Notes under the pieces: model-generated | Database searches by the model: none | What the model was told of the DNA's origin: nothing | What the model saw: the letters and a program-made list of their open reading frames with translations, nothing else | Position numbers and translations under genes: made by a program | Shown: in pieces, positions 26,699 to 36,626 of the stretch | How positions within the stretch are numbered: position 1 is the first letter of the stretch | Layout of the letters: each line of letters starts with the position of its first letter | From: Flavobacterium piscisymbiosum | GTDB lineage: Bacteria > Bacteroidota > Bacteroidia > Flavobacteriales > Flavobacteriaceae | Assembly: GCF_020905295.1 (NCBI RefSeq) | Contig: NZ_JAJJMM010000001.1 | Coordinates: 3,224,001 to 3,288,000 of the forward strand | DNA length: 64,000 nt | Direction: 5' to 3'

Positions 26699-27223
26699 AT
26701 GAAAATTATAGCCTTTGGAGGAAGTAACAGTCAGCATTCTATCAATAAACATTTAGCAACTTATGCGGCAAGTTTATTCGAAAATGCCGAAATTGAAGTA
26801 TTGGATTTAAACGATTTTGCAATGCCGTTATTTAGCGTTGATCTTGAGAAAGAAGTCGGACAGCATGAAAAAGCAAAAGCATTTTTGGGCAAACTAGAAA
26901 GTGCGGATATTTTAGTAGTTTCTCTGGCAGAAAATAACAACAATTATTCTACAGCATTTAAAAATGTATTCGATTGGTCTTCCCGAATTATCAAAGACGT
27001 ATTTCAGAAAAAGCCAATGTTATTAATGGCGACTTCACCAGGAACAAGAGGCGGTGCTTCAGTTTTAGAAATAGGACGTAATGCTTTACCAAGATATGGC
27101 GCCGAAATTAAAGCTACATTTTCATTACCTGCCTTTAATGCTAATTTTGATTTAGAAGAAAATAAAATTTCTAATGCAGAATTAGACAAAGAATTAAAAG
27201 ATCTTATAAAAGAATGTTTTTAA
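26699..27223 (+). CDS. NADPH-dependent FMN reductase family protein
   Basis: The 174-residue protein has a flavodoxin-like fold. FGGSNSQHSINKHLATYAA (5-23) forms the FMN phosphate loop. LVVSLAENNNNYSTAFKNVFDW corresponds to the usual P-E-Y/N flavin-contact block, and LLMATSPGTRGGASVLE to the following loop. It probably reduces quinones or free flavin at the expense of NAD(P)H. It is cytoplasmic. The gene is followed after 4 bases by the transglutaminase-like gene. Confidence 0.88.
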   Translation: MKIIAFGGSNSQHSINKHLATYAASLFENAEIEVLDLNDFAMPLFSVDLEKEVGQHEKAKAFLGKLESADILVVSLAENNNNYSTAFKNVFDWSSRIIKDVFQKKPMLLMATSPGTRGGASVLEIGRNALPRYGAEIKATFSLPAFNANFDLEENKISNAELDKELKDLIKECF

Positions 27224-27227
27224 ATCT

Positions 27228-28208
27228 ATGAAAATAAAAAATATTGCCTTTATAATTCTTTTTCTTAATATTCTTTTTTTGCATTCCTCGTACTCCCAAA
27301 AGTATAGTGATGTTGATAAGATCGTGGCTAAATATCCTAAAAACTTTAGTTCTACAAACGATTTGGCTCAGAGAATTCAAGACGATTTTTCTTCAGAACA
27401 GGATAAAGCACGAGGTATTTACACTTGGATTGCTCTTAATATAAAATATGACTACAAAGCTTATTTAAATCCACCCAGAACTCAGGGGTTTACTTATTCG
27501 ACTGAAGCTGAGAAACAAAGGAAAATTAAACAAATCAACGATAAACTGATTCAGAAAACTTTTGATTCTCAAAAAGCAGTTTGTGAAGGTTTTACAGCTT
27601 TGTACCAACATTTGGCAGGACTGGTGGGCTTGAAATCAGAAATAATTAGAGGAGATTCAAAAACAAGACTGGCAGATATTGGCCGAAAAAACACTTCATC
27701 AAATCATGCCTGGAATATGGTTTTGATCGATAAAAAATGGAGATTAATTGATGTTACCTGGGGGCAGGGATATTACGACAGCAGTAAAGGACGAATGGTA
27801 AATGATTTTGATCCCATTTATTTTGATACAGATCCTGATTATTTTTTTGCCAAACATTTTCCTGATTCGGGTTCTTATCTGGGGAATAAACTAAATAAAG
27901 AAGAATTTCTAAACGGACCTCTGATTTATAATAAAACAATTCAGGGCGATTTTAAAATTAAATCACCGGATTCCGGAATAATCGAAGCGAAATACGGAGA
28001 TAAGATTACTTTTGAAATCAAAAATGCTTCAAAATCAGACCTTATTTTCTATTTAAATAAAAAGAATCAACCCGTTAAGATTACGAACTCTAAAGAAAAG
28101 CGTGGTGGTTTAGAATTTCAAATCACCTATGATAAAAATATAGGTGATTATATTACTATTTATCTGGATACTGCCAGCATTGTTTCGTTTAAAATAATTC
28201 GGAAATAA
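27228..28208 (+). CDS. Secreted transglutaminase-like protein
   Basis: The 326-residue product has a signal peptide (1-23, ending SSYSQ). A transglutaminase core follows with the catalytic triad C119 (AVCEGFTALY), H160 (SNHAWNM) and D175 (RLIDVTWG). The C-terminal 110 residues look like a beta-sandwich. Bacterial relatives act as periplasmic proteases or peptide cross-linkers, and the substrate is unknown. The 4-base gap to the FMN reductase gene suggests co-transcription, although a functional link is not evident. Confidence 0.85.
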   Translation: MKIKNIAFIILFLNILFLHSSYSQKYSDVDKIVAKYPKNFSSTNDLAQRIQDDFSSEQDKARGIYTWIALNIKYDYKAYLNPPRTQGFTYSTEAEKQRKIKQINDKLIQKTFDSQKAVCEGFTALYQHLAGLVGLKSEIIRGDSKTRLADIGRKNTSSNHAWNMVLIDKKWRLIDVTWGQGYYDSSKGRMVNDFDPIYFDTDPDYFFAKHFPDSGSYLGNKLNKEEFLNGPLIYNKTIQGDFKIKSPDSGIIEAKYGDKITFEIKNASKSDLIFYLNKKNQPVKITNSKEKRGGLEFQITYDKNIGDYITIYLDTASIVSFKIIRK

Positions 28209-28324
28209 AATATAATTAAGAGGTTTGTTTTAAAGAATTTTCTTCTTTTATCGAATTGCCGTATCTTAGCCGTAAAGAGATGAGATTTAATGATAACAGT
28301 TAATGTAGCTGTTAAAATGTGATT

Positions 28325-29518
28325 ATGAGTATGGAGACAACTTTCCTGAAATCAATTTTAGATAATGATTTCTATAAATTTACGATGCAGCATGCTGTAA
28401 TAAAACTTTTTCCAAAGGCAAAAGTACGTTATGGTTTTATAAATAGAGGCAAACATATTTTTCCTCCGGGTTTTGCTGATTTACTTAGGAAATCAGTAGA
28501 TGCAATGGCTGATTTACGATTGACAAAAAACGAAAAACAGTATTTGTCCAAATTTTGTCCGTATCTGGATCCTACCTATTTAGATTTTTTACATGGTTAT
28601 GTTTATGATCCATCAGAAGTTCAGATTACGCAAGAAGGATCAGAAATAAAAGTAACAATTGAGGGGTTTTGGTACCGTACAATTTTATGGGAAGTACCTT
28701 TGATGGCTTTAATTTCGGAACTTTTTTATAAATCAAATCATCTCATTCGCCTAAATGATGAGGCTATAAAAACATTAACCAAAAACAAAATTGACAACTA
28801 TAATAGTTTAGGGGTTTCAATTTTAGAATTTGGTACAAGACGCCGTCATTCTTATGATGTACATGTTTTAATCAATAAAACTTTGCAAAGTTTTGGTTCA
28901 GAAAGTTTTATCGGTACAAGCAATGTACATTTTGCAATGGTCAATAATATTAGGCCTTTAGGAACGCATGCACACGAATGGTTTATGTTTCATGCGGCAC
29001 AATATGGTTTTAAAATGGCGAATTTAATAAGTTTGGAACATTGGACACAAGTTTACGGAGGTGACCTCGGAATTGCCTTGACAGATACTTATACCACAGA
29101 TGTTTTTTTTGAACAATTTGATAAAAAATATTCCAAACTTTTTGATGGCGTGCGTCATGACAGCGGACATCCGATTGAGTTTGCGCAAAAAGTAATTTCG
29201 CATTATACCAAAATGGGGATTGACCCCAAATCGAAAGTAATTGTTTTCTCGGATTCACTAAATTATGATAAAGTAAAACTCATAACCGATTTCTGTAAAG
29301 ACAAAATCAAAATGTCATTTGGTATTGGGACTAATTTTACCAATGATGTAGGTTTACCTCCCATGAATATGGTCATAAAACTAACCGAAGTTAAACTCGA
29401 TAACACGCATTGGCAGGGTGTAGTGAAGCTTTCTGACGAAAAAAATAAAAATACGGGAACGCCCGAAATGATTGCTTTAGCGAAGCAAGTTTTAGGAATC
29501 AAATGTTTTTTTGTTTAA
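28325..29518 (+). CDS. pncB: Nicotinate phosphoribosyltransferase
   Basis: The 397-residue enzyme converts nicotinate, PRPP and ATP to nicotinate mononucleotide in NAD salvage. Conserved blocks are DNDFYKFTMQHAV (13-25), EFGTRRRHS (168-176), GTSNVHFA (about 197-204), GTHAHEW with the region of the phosphorylated His (213-219), and VFSDSLNYDK and FGIGTNFTND near the PRPP site. The length is normal. The frame extends to a GTG at 28319, but ATG 28325 is preferred. It is monocistronic. Confidence 0.95.
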   Translation: MSMETTFLKSILDNDFYKFTMQHAVIKLFPKAKVRYGFINRGKHIFPPGFADLLRKSVDAMADLRLTKNEKQYLSKFCPYLDPTYLDFLHGYVYDPSEVQITQEGSEIKVTIEGFWYRTILWEVPLMALISELFYKSNHLIRLNDEAIKTLTKNKIDNYNSLGVSILEFGTRRRHSYDVHVLINKTLQSFGSESFIGTSNVHFAMVNNIRPLGTHAHEWFMFHAAQYGFKMANLISLEHWTQVYGGDLGIALTDTYTTDVFFEQFDKKYSKLFDGVRHDSGHPIEFAQKVISHYTKMGIDPKSKVIVFSDSLNYDKVKLITDFCKDKIKMSFGIGTNFTNDVGLPPMNMVIKLTEVKLDNTHWQGVVKLSDEKNKNTGTPEMIALAKQVLGIKCFFV

Positions 29519-29665
29519 AAGCTGATTTTTTATATTTTTATCGGCCGTATTATTTTAAAATCAATTTAAATAGAATTTAAAGCTGTTATTAATCGTAACA
29601 AAAAGAAAATACGCTTTCATTTTTTGACTATAAATGGTACATTAGCCAAAAATCCAATTTACTTT

Positions 29666-31537
29666 ATGCTAGAGCAAAATCAATATACCGAAGATAATAT
29701 TCGATCACTCGATTGGAAAGAACATATCCGTATGCGTCCCGGAATGTATATCGGGAAATTGGGAGACGGATCTTCGCCAGATGATGGTATTTATATTCTG
29801 TTAAAAGAGGTTTTAGATAACTGTATCGATGAGTTCGTAATGGGCTCCGGAAAAACTATTGAGGTGACCATCAAGGATAAAACGGTTTCGGTTCGTGATT
29901 ACGGACGTGGAATTCCGTTAGGAAAAGTAGTCGATGTAGTTTCTAAAATGAATACAGGAGGGAAGTACGATTCTAAAGCTTTCCAGAAATCAGTAGGTTT
30001 AAATGGTGTCGGAACAAAAGCAGTAAATGCACTTTCGAATTATTTCAGAGTAGAATCAGTTCGTGATGATAAACAAAAAGGAGCAGAGTTTTCGGCAGGA
30101 AATCTGGTTCTCGAAGAAGATATTATTGATACTACAAAACGAAAAGGAACAAAAGTAACCTTTACGCCGGATGAAACCATCTTCAAAAATTACAAATTCC
30201 GTATGGAATATGTCATTAAAATGGTCAAAAATTATTGTTACCTAAACAATGGTTTGACAATTATTTTTAATGGCGAAAAATATATTTCTGAAAATGGTCT
30301 TAGAGATTTATTAGAAGAAACAATTAGTGCAGAAGATCTTGAATATCCAATTATTCATTTGAAAGATCATGATATTGAGATCGCCTTAACACACAGTAAA
30401 ACGCAATATAGCGAAGAATATCACTCTTTTGTTAATGGGCAAAACACCACACAAGGAGGAACGCACTTAGCAGCTTACAGAGAAGCAATCGTAAAAACCA
30501 TTCGTGAGTTTTACAATAAAAATTTCGAAGCATCTGATGTTCGTAAATCGATTGTAAGTGCGATCAGTATCAAGGTAATGGAACCCGTTTTTGAGTCTCA
30601 AACCAAAACAAAACTGGGTTCTACAGATATGGGTTCTGATGATGGAACACCGGCAGTATCTGTTCGTACGTTTGTAAATGATTTTGTTAAAAACAAATTA
30701 GACAATTATTTACATAAAAATCCTCCGACTGCAGAAGCATTATTGCGTAAAATTTTGCAAGCCGAAAGAGAGCGTAAAGAATTATCAGGAATTAGAAAAC
30801 TGGCGACAGATCGTGCTAAGAAAGCTAATCTTCATAATAAAAAATTAAGAGATTGCCGAGCGCATCTTCCGGATACTAAAAACCCTAGAAACTTAGAAAG
30901 TACGCTTTTTATTACCGAGGGGGATTCGGCTTCCGGATCGATCACAAAGTCACGTGACGTGAATACTCAGGCAGTTTTCAGTTTACGTGGTAAGCCTTTG
31001 AATTCGTACGGAATGACAAAGAAAATTGTGTACGAAAACGAAGAATTCAATTTACTGCAAGCCGCATTAGATATTGAAGACGGACTTGAAAAACTGCGTT
31101 ACAACAACATTGTAATCGCAACCGATGCCGATGTCGATGGAATGCACATTCGTTTGTTGTTGATTACTTTCTTTTTGCAATTTTTCCCTGAATTAATCAA
31201 AGAAGGACATTTATATATCTTGCAAACACCACTTTTCAGGGTTAGAAATAAAAAAGAAACCATCTATTGCTATTCAGACGAAGAAAGAAAAGATGCAATT
31301 GAAAAATTAAAACCAAAACCGGAAATCACGCGATTTAAAGGTTTAGGAGAGATTTCTCCTGATGAGTTCAAGAATTTTATTGGAGAAACCATTCGATTAG
31401 ACCCAATTATGATGGATAAAAATACTTCGATTGAGCAATTGTTGTCTTTCTATATGGGAAAAAATACACCTGACAGACAAGAATTTATCATCAAGAATTT
31501 GAAGGTAGAATTGGATGCGGTTGAAGCGGAAGTTTAA
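29666..31537 (+). CDS. parE: DNA topoisomerase IV subunit B
   Basis: The 623-residue protein is a GyrB/ParE-type ATPase. The GHKL pocket includes [11 protein letters not shown] (E48, N52) and a GRGIPLG loop. The Toprim domain has TEGDSASG (about 417-424) and DADVDGMH (about 487-494). It decatenates chromosomes together with ParC, which is encoded downstream. It lacks the long GyrB insertion. The start was set at ATG 29666, because the upstream frame begins with TTG. The next gene begins 4 bases after the stop. Confidence 0.92.
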   Translation: MLEQNQYTEDNIRSLDWKEHIRMRPGMYIGKLGDGSSPDDGIYILLKEVLDNCIDEFVMGSGKTIEVTIKDKTVSVRDYGRGIPLGKVVDVVSKMNTGGKYDSKAFQKSVGLNGVGTKAVNALSNYFRVESVRDDKQKGAEFSAGNLVLEEDIIDTTKRKGTKVTFTPDETIFKNYKFRMEYVIKMVKNYCYLNNGLTIIFNGEKYISENGLRDLLEETISAEDLEYPIIHLKDHDIEIALTHSKTQYSEEYHSFVNGQNTTQGGTHLAAYREAIVKTIREFYNKNFEASDVRKSIVSAISIKVMEPVFESQTKTKLGSTDMGSDDGTPAVSVRTFVNDFVKNKLDNYLHKNPPTAEALLRKILQAERERKELSGIRKLATDRAKKANLHNKKLRDCRAHLPDTKNPRNLESTLFITEGDSASGSITKSRDVNTQAVFSLRGKPLNSYGMTKKIVYENEEFNLLQAALDIEDGLEKLRYNNIVIATDADVDGMHIRLLLITFFLQFFPELIKEGHLYILQTPLFRVRNKKETIYCYSDEERKDAIEKLKPKPEITRFKGLGEISPDEFKNFIGETIRLDPIMMDKNTSIEQLLSFYMGKNTPDRQEFIIKNLKVELDAVEAEV

Positions 31538-31541
31538 TTTT

Positions 31542-32729
31542 ATGAGAAAAACTATTCTGGGTTTATTGATAATCGCGTTATGTTTTTCTTGTCAGTCAAA
31601 AAATGATGAGAAGAAATCAGTAATTGTGCCTAAGCCTGTAAGTGAAATAAAAATTGAAGAAAAAAACGAGAGTTTAATTTATAAAATTAAAGAAAATACA
31701 ATAGTAATAGGTGGTGATACATTAAAAATCGAAGCTCCTTTTATCTATTCTTTTGAAGGGAAATTAGATAATGATAAAAAAATTCAAATTCATATTTCTA
31801 ATAAATTGACTGAAGAATTTGGAGGATATTGGAAGTCAGGTAATCTTTATATTGATGGAGAAAACCAAATCTTTGGCTTTGGATTAATAAAAAATGACAA
31901 AGAGGATTTCTACACAGGCGAAGTGTATTATGACAGGAATGAAAACGAGAAAACTATTTGCAATCTTAAATTATACAATTTATTCACTAATGAAATGTTT
32001 ATAGAGTGCATCTATAATAAAAAAACATATAAAATTTATCCAAGTAAAAAATTTCCATCTTATAAATGCTTTGATAAAATTGATTATACATTATTTGATA
32101 CCGGAAAAACTTATAAAAAAGGGATAGCAAAAGATTATACCCCATCAAGGGATTATATTTTTTTAGGAGAAATTTTATCAAACGATAAAAGCTTTGAAGC
32201 TTTAAGTTTAAATTTAAAGTATTTGCCTATTGATTCGGTTAGTATAAAAAATCATCATAAATGGAAACATAATTTTGATATTAAAAAAGCGGTAAGTAAT
32301 GAGGACAATTACACGACAGAAAGTTTATCTGTTAGTTCGCCTATTTTTATTGATTCAAATATTTATGTAGTTTCTGATTATTGGTACAATTATATGGGTG
32401 GAGCACACGGTATGTATCATACATCATATGATAATTACGAAGTAAGTAGTGGAAAAAAAATAGAAATAGCACAAATTCTAAACACAAAAGATGAAAATTT
32501 TATTGATTTTTATGGAAATAAGATAAGATCAGATTACGGTGATGAATTATTAACTCCAATAAAACTTGCTAACAATTTTTATATTTTGCCAACAGGAATT
32601 ACCTTTTCTTATGCTCCATATGAATTAGTAGGTTTTGCAGGCGGAGAACCTGAGATTTTTTTTAGTTATAAAGAATTAAAACCGTATATTTTAAAAAATA
32701 CTATTCTGGATAAGTATAATTCGAATTAA
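31542..32729 (+). CDS. DUF3298-type lipoprotein
   Basis: The 395-residue product starts MRKTILG and has a lipoprotein signal ending CFSC. The C-terminal part resembles RsiV/DUF3298 domains: YNYMGGAHGMYHTSYDNYEVSSGKKI, then YILPTGITFSYAPYELVGFAGG and FFSYKELKPY. Relatives are found in anti-sigma factors and peptidoglycan deacetylases. Here the domain is exported and lipid-anchored; its ligand is unknown. It is inserted between parE and parC and is probably co-transcribed with parE, but a link to topoisomerase is not evident. Confidence 0.75.
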   Translation: MRKTILGLLIIALCFSCQSKNDEKKSVIVPKPVSEIKIEEKNESLIYKIKENTIVIGGDTLKIEAPFIYSFEGKLDNDKKIQIHISNKLTEEFGGYWKSGNLYIDGENQIFGFGLIKNDKEDFYTGEVYYDRNENEKTICNLKLYNLFTNEMFIECIYNKKTYKIYPSKKFPSYKCFDKIDYTLFDTGKTYKKGIAKDYTPSRDYIFLGEILSNDKSFEALSLNLKYLPIDSVSIKNHHKWKHNFDIKKAVSNEDNYTTESLSVSSPIFIDSNIYVVSDYWYNYMGGAHGMYHTSYDNYEVSSGKKIEIAQILNTKDENFIDFYGNKIRSDYGDELLTPIKLANNFYILPTGITFSYAPYELVGFAGGEPEIFFSYKELKPYILKNTILDKYNSN

Positions 32730-32809
32730 GAATATACTAATTTTGATTTGATAAGGAGATCAAATTTTTCAGAATAAAAATACAAATTTATAATTTCGAA
32801 TATAAATAA

Positions 32810-35533
32810 ATGAAAGACGAAGAAGACGATAACATAATTCCGAACGACGACGAGAATAATTCTGAAGAAAACCAGTTTGATGACAATCAGGACGGAGATG
32901 ATTCTGAAGAAATTATTAGTGTAAATGCTAAGAATTTTGAAGGACAGCATTTTTACGAAAATCAGGAAGAAGAAGGAGAGGACGTTATTACCAAAGTAAC
33001 GGGCATGTACAAAGACTGGTTTCTGGATTATGCTTCGTACGTAATTCTGGAACGTGCAGTTCCGGCGATTGAAGACGGTTTTAAACCGGTTCAGCGTCGT
33101 ATTATGCACTCTTTGAAAGAGTTGGATGATGGTCGTTATAATAAGGTTGCGAATGTTGTAGGTCACACCATGCAGTATCACCCACACGGAGATGCGAGTA
33201 TTGGTGATGCGATGGTACAAATTGGTCAGAAAGATTTATTAATTGATTGCCAGGGAAACTGGGGAAATATCTTAACAGGCGATGGAGCTGCGGCTTCTCG
33301 TTATATCGAGGCACGTTTATCTAAATTTGCTTTGGAGGTTTTGTATTCTCCAAAAATTACCGATTGGGGTGTTTCATACGATGGTCGTCGTGCAGAACCA
33401 AATAATCTTCCGGTAAAATTTCCGTTGCTATTGGCACAAGGAGCGGAGGGAATTGCAGTTGGTCTTTCGACTAAAGTTTTACCTCATAACTTTAATGAGC
33501 TAATTGATGCTTCGATCAAAATTTTAAAAGGAAAAGCCTTTACATTATATCCTGATTTTATGACACAAGGTATTGCCGATGTGTCTAACTATAATGACGG
33601 ACTTCGTGGCGGACGTGTACGTGTACGTGCTAAAATTGCCCAATTAGACAAGAACACATTGGTGATTACGCAAATTCCGTTTTCGACCAATACAACGACT
33701 TTGATTGATAGTATTTTGAAAGCCAATGATAAAGGTAAAATCAAAATCAAGAAAATTGAAGACAATACTGCGGCAGATGTTGAAATTTTAATTCACCTTT
33801 TCCCGGGAGTTTCTCCAGATAAAACAATAGATGCTTTGTTTGCTTTTACAGCTTGCGAAACTTCTGTAGCTCCTCTAGGTTGTGTTATTGAGGATAACAA
33901 ACCGTTGTTTATTGGAGTTTCTGAAATGTTGAAAATTTCGACACACAGAACTGTTGATTTGCTGAAACAAGAATTAGAAATTCAGTTAGAAGAATTAAAA
34001 AATAAATGGCATTTTTCTACTTTAGAAAAAATCTTCATTCGTGAAGAAATGTACATCGATTTCAAACTGTATTCTGATAGAGAATCGCTTTATAAATATT
34101 TATACGATAGATTCGAGCCTTTCAAAAAATCATTTGTTAGAGAAATCAATGACGATGATTTACAGCGTTTGACTCAAATCCCTATGATTCGTATTACTCG
34201 TTTTGACTCTGATAAAGCAGATGATTTTATCGCCAAGTTAGAAGATGAGATGAAAGAAGTAGAGCATCATTTAGCCAACCTTACTGATTTTGCCATTGCA
34301 TATTTCACCAAATTAAAAGAGAAATACGGAAAAGGTCGCGAACGTCAGACAGAACTTCGTGTTTTTGATAATGTCGAGGCTACAAAAGTAGTTTTACGTA
34401 ACACAAAATTGTATGTAAACCGAGAAGAAGGTTTCGTTGGAACCAGCCTTAAAAAAGATGAATACGTAGGTGATTGTTCTGATATAGATGATGTTATTGT
34501 TTTTTTAAGAGACGGAACATTGATGGTAACAAAAGTTGATGCCAAAACGTTTATTGGAAAAGATATTATTCATATTGCTGTTTTTGATAAGAGTGATAAA
34601 CGTACGATTTATAATATGATGTATCGTGATGGTAAATCCGGTCCTTCTTATATCAAACGTTTCAATGTTTCGGGTGTTACCAGGGATAAAGCGTACGATT
34701 TAACAAATGGAACTAATGGTTCTCAGGTTGTTTATTTTTCACATAATCCGAATGGAGAAGCTGAGGTCGTAACCATTTTATTGCGTCAGGTAGGAACAAT
34801 CAAAAAACTGAAATTCGATATTGATTTTGCTAAGCTTGCTATTAAAGGCAGGGCTTCAAAAGGAAATTTGGTAACGAAATATCCAATCAAAAAAATCGAG
34901 TTAAAAGAAAAAGGAATTTCGACTTTATTGCCAAGAAAAGTTTGGTTTGATGATACTGTTAAACGTTTAAATGTTGATGCCAGAGGTGAATTGTTAGGAG
35001 AGTTTAAACCAAGTGATAAAATCTTAGTAATTAGTCAGACAGGTAAATTAAAAGTCATTATTCCGGAATTGTCAACTCATTTCGAAGAAGATATGATTGT
35101 TCTCGAGAAGTTTAATCCTAAAAAACCAATTTCGGCGATTTATTATGATGGAGAAAAAGAACGCTATTATCTGAAACGTTTCCTTGTAGAAAATGAAGGA
35201 AAAGAAGAAAGCTTTATTACAGACCATCCAAATTCGCAATTAGAAATTGTATCAACAGATTATCGTCCGGTAGCGCAACTTATTTTTGCAAAAGTAAAAG
35301 GCGTTCAAAAAGAAGATTTACATATTGACGTAGAAGATTTTATTGCTGTAAAAGGTTTTAAAGCTTTAGGAAATCAACTTACAACTGATAAATTGAAGCA
35401 AGTAAATTTACTGGATCCTTTACCTTATGAAGAACCCGTTGAAGAAGTTCCTGAAAAACCGGAATTAGATGAAGACGATTCGGTAGAAACAGAATTAGAT
35501 GACGACGGCCAGATTGGGTTGGTTTTAGAATAA
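32810..35533 (+). CDS. parC: DNA topoisomerase IV subunit A
   Basis: The 907-residue protein carries the GyrA/ParC breakage-reunion domain with catalytic Y165 (AASRYIEARLSK), PVQRRIMHSL (93-102) and the QYHPHGDASIGDAM block (122-135). The C-terminal half has a degenerate beta-pinwheel. It acts with ParE. The first 50 residues are an acidic extension rich in Asp, Glu and Asn, and the C-terminus is again acidic. A strong terminator follows. ParC rather than GyrA is favoured by the partnership with parE. Confidence 0.92.
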   Translation: MKDEEDDNIIPNDDENNSEENQFDDNQDGDDSEEIISVNAKNFEGQHFYENQEEEGEDVITKVTGMYKDWFLDYASYVILERAVPAIEDGFKPVQRRIMHSLKELDDGRYNKVANVVGHTMQYHPHGDASIGDAMVQIGQKDLLIDCQGNWGNILTGDGAAASRYIEARLSKFALEVLYSPKITDWGVSYDGRRAEPNNLPVKFPLLLAQGAEGIAVGLSTKVLPHNFNELIDASIKILKGKAFTLYPDFMTQGIADVSNYNDGLRGGRVRVRAKIAQLDKNTLVITQIPFSTNTTTLIDSILKANDKGKIKIKKIEDNTAADVEILIHLFPGVSPDKTIDALFAFTACETSVAPLGCVIEDNKPLFIGVSEMLKISTHRTVDLLKQELEIQLEELKNKWHFSTLEKIFIREEMYIDFKLYSDRESLYKYLYDRFEPFKKSFVREINDDDLQRLTQIPMIRITRFDSDKADDFIAKLEDEMKEVEHHLANLTDFAIAYFTKLKEKYGKGRERQTELRVFDNVEATKVVLRNTKLYVNREEGFVGTSLKKDEYVGDCSDIDDVIVFLRDGTLMVTKVDAKTFIGKDIIHIAVFDKSDKRTIYNMMYRDGKSGPSYIKRFNVSGVTRDKAYDLTNGTNGSQVVYFSHNPNGEAEVVTILLRQVGTIKKLKFDIDFAKLAIKGRASKGNLVTKYPIKKIELKEKGISTLLPRKVWFDDTVKRLNVDARGELLGEFKPSDKILVISQTGKLKVIIPELSTHFEEDMIVLEKFNPKKPISAIYYDGEKERYYLKRFLVENEGKEESFITDHPNSQLEIVSTDYRPVAQLIFAKVKGVQKEDLHIDVEDFIAVKGFKALGNQLTTDKLKQVNLLDPLPYEEPVEEVPEKPELDEDDSVETELDDDGQIGLVLE

Positions 35534-35542
35534 TATGCAAAC

Positions 35543-35577
35543 AAAAAAACGCTAAGATTTATCTTAGCGTTTTTTTT
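35543..35577 (+). terminator. Terminator of parC
   Basis: AAACGCTAAGAT and ATCTTAGCGTTT form a stem with a 3-base loop, followed by a T-run. Confidence 0.9.
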
Positions 35578-35757
35578 ATAATACATGTCAGTTTTTTCAT
35601 TTCCAATATATATTGGCATCTCTTAGATGAATACGGAAATATTGTTTGGTTGCAATTTATTGAATGTTAGTGTTTTGATTGATGTTTAAGTGCTTATAAA
35701 TGTCTTATTATTGTGCTTTTATAACTTCTGGTGGCGGTTTTAGGTTTTAACTTAATT

Positions 35758-35765
35758 TAAGTTTG
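35758..35765 (+). promoter_or_regulatory. Candidate -7 promoter box
   Basis: TAAGTTTG matches TAnnTTTG exactly, 24 bases before the ATG at 35789. No clear TTTG lies at the expected upstream distance. Confidence 0.35.
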
Positions 35766-35788
35766 CACCTAATTTTAAAATCAAAACC

Positions 35789-36550
35789 ATGAAAAAATTA
35801 CTTTACCTATTTGCCGCTAGTTTGTTGGTATTTACCTCTTGTTCAAATGATGATAATAATTCATCTGATCCTGCTTCATCAATTTTAGTTAAAAAAATAA
35901 CTGAGTATGAAAATAGTTTGCCTGTTTCTAGAGATGTTCTGTATAATGGAAATAAAATTGTAAGTATAACAGAAACTGATGGTTCTCAAACAAAATTTAC
36001 TTACAATGGAAATCAAATAGTAAAAATCGAAGAATTTGACGAGGATGGATTGTCAGAGGGGCCTATTGAGTATGGCTATACCAATGGACTAATGACAAGC
36101 TATGTTAAAAAATACGATGATCTTTATAATCATAAAACTAAATATATTCATAATAATGATGGAACAGTTTCTTATGAACAATTTAAGGTCAATATTTCTA
36201 CAGGCGATGAAGAAAAATATGGACAAACTGGAAAATTAACATTCAAAGATGGCAATTTAATAAAAGCAGAAAGATCGTATGATCAATTTGGTTCTGTGGA
36301 GATATATGAGTACGACACTCAAAATAATCCTTTTAAAAATGTTGCTGGCTATAATTTATTATTAGATGAAGAGCCGACTACTAATAATGTAATTAAAAGG
36401 ACTGAAACTTCAGGATCAGGTAATAACGTTTATACTTATGAAACAATCTATAGTTATAAATATGATGCAAACAATTATCCAACTGAAAGAGTAGCAGCCT
36501 TCCCAAATGGTAGTTCAACTACAACAGAAACTACTCTGTACGCTTATTAA
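35789..36550 (+). CDS. YD-repeat-like lipoprotein
   Basis: The 253-residue product has a lipoprotein signal (LLVFTSCSND, Cys at 18) followed by a Ser/Asp linker. Repeated beta-hairpin units then follow (for example YNGNKIVSI, YNGNQIVKI, YGYTNGLMTSY, YEYDTQNNPF and YSYKYDANNYPTERV) that resemble RHS/YD repeats in short form. It is probably displayed on the outer membrane. The family is common in Bacteroidota and of unknown function. It has its own candidate -7 box and a terminator behind it. Confidence 0.75.
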   Translation: MKKLLYLFAASLLVFTSCSNDDNNSSDPASSILVKKITEYENSLPVSRDVLYNGNKIVSITETDGSQTKFTYNGNQIVKIEEFDEDGLSEGPIEYGYTNGLMTSYVKKYDDLYNHKTKYIHNNDGTVSYEQFKVNISTGDEEKYGQTGKLTFKDGNLIKAERSYDQFGSVEIYEYDTQNNPFKNVAGYNLLLDEEPTTNNVIKRTETSGSGNNVYTYETIYSYKYDANNYPTERVAAFPNGSSTTTETTLYAY

Positions 36551-36562
36551 AAATTCTTAATT

Positions 36563-36606
36563 AAAAAAACAAATGCTCCATTTCAATGGGGTATTTGTTT
36601 TTTTAT
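36563..36606 (+). terminator. Rho-independent terminator
   Basis: ACAAATGCTCCAT (36569 onward) pairs with ATGGGGTATTTGT over 13 bases with two G-U pairs, followed by a run of seven T. This places the true start of the next gene after the hairpin, at ATG 36627. Confidence 0.75.
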
Positions 36607-36626
36607 ATTATAACAATTGCAAAAAA

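Noticed and set aside
32726..33220. 164-codon minus-strand frame over the start of parC
   Set aside because: Complement of the acidic parC N-terminus; composition (Ile/Phe/Val-rich) is an artefact of the antisense of Asp/Glu/Asn codons.
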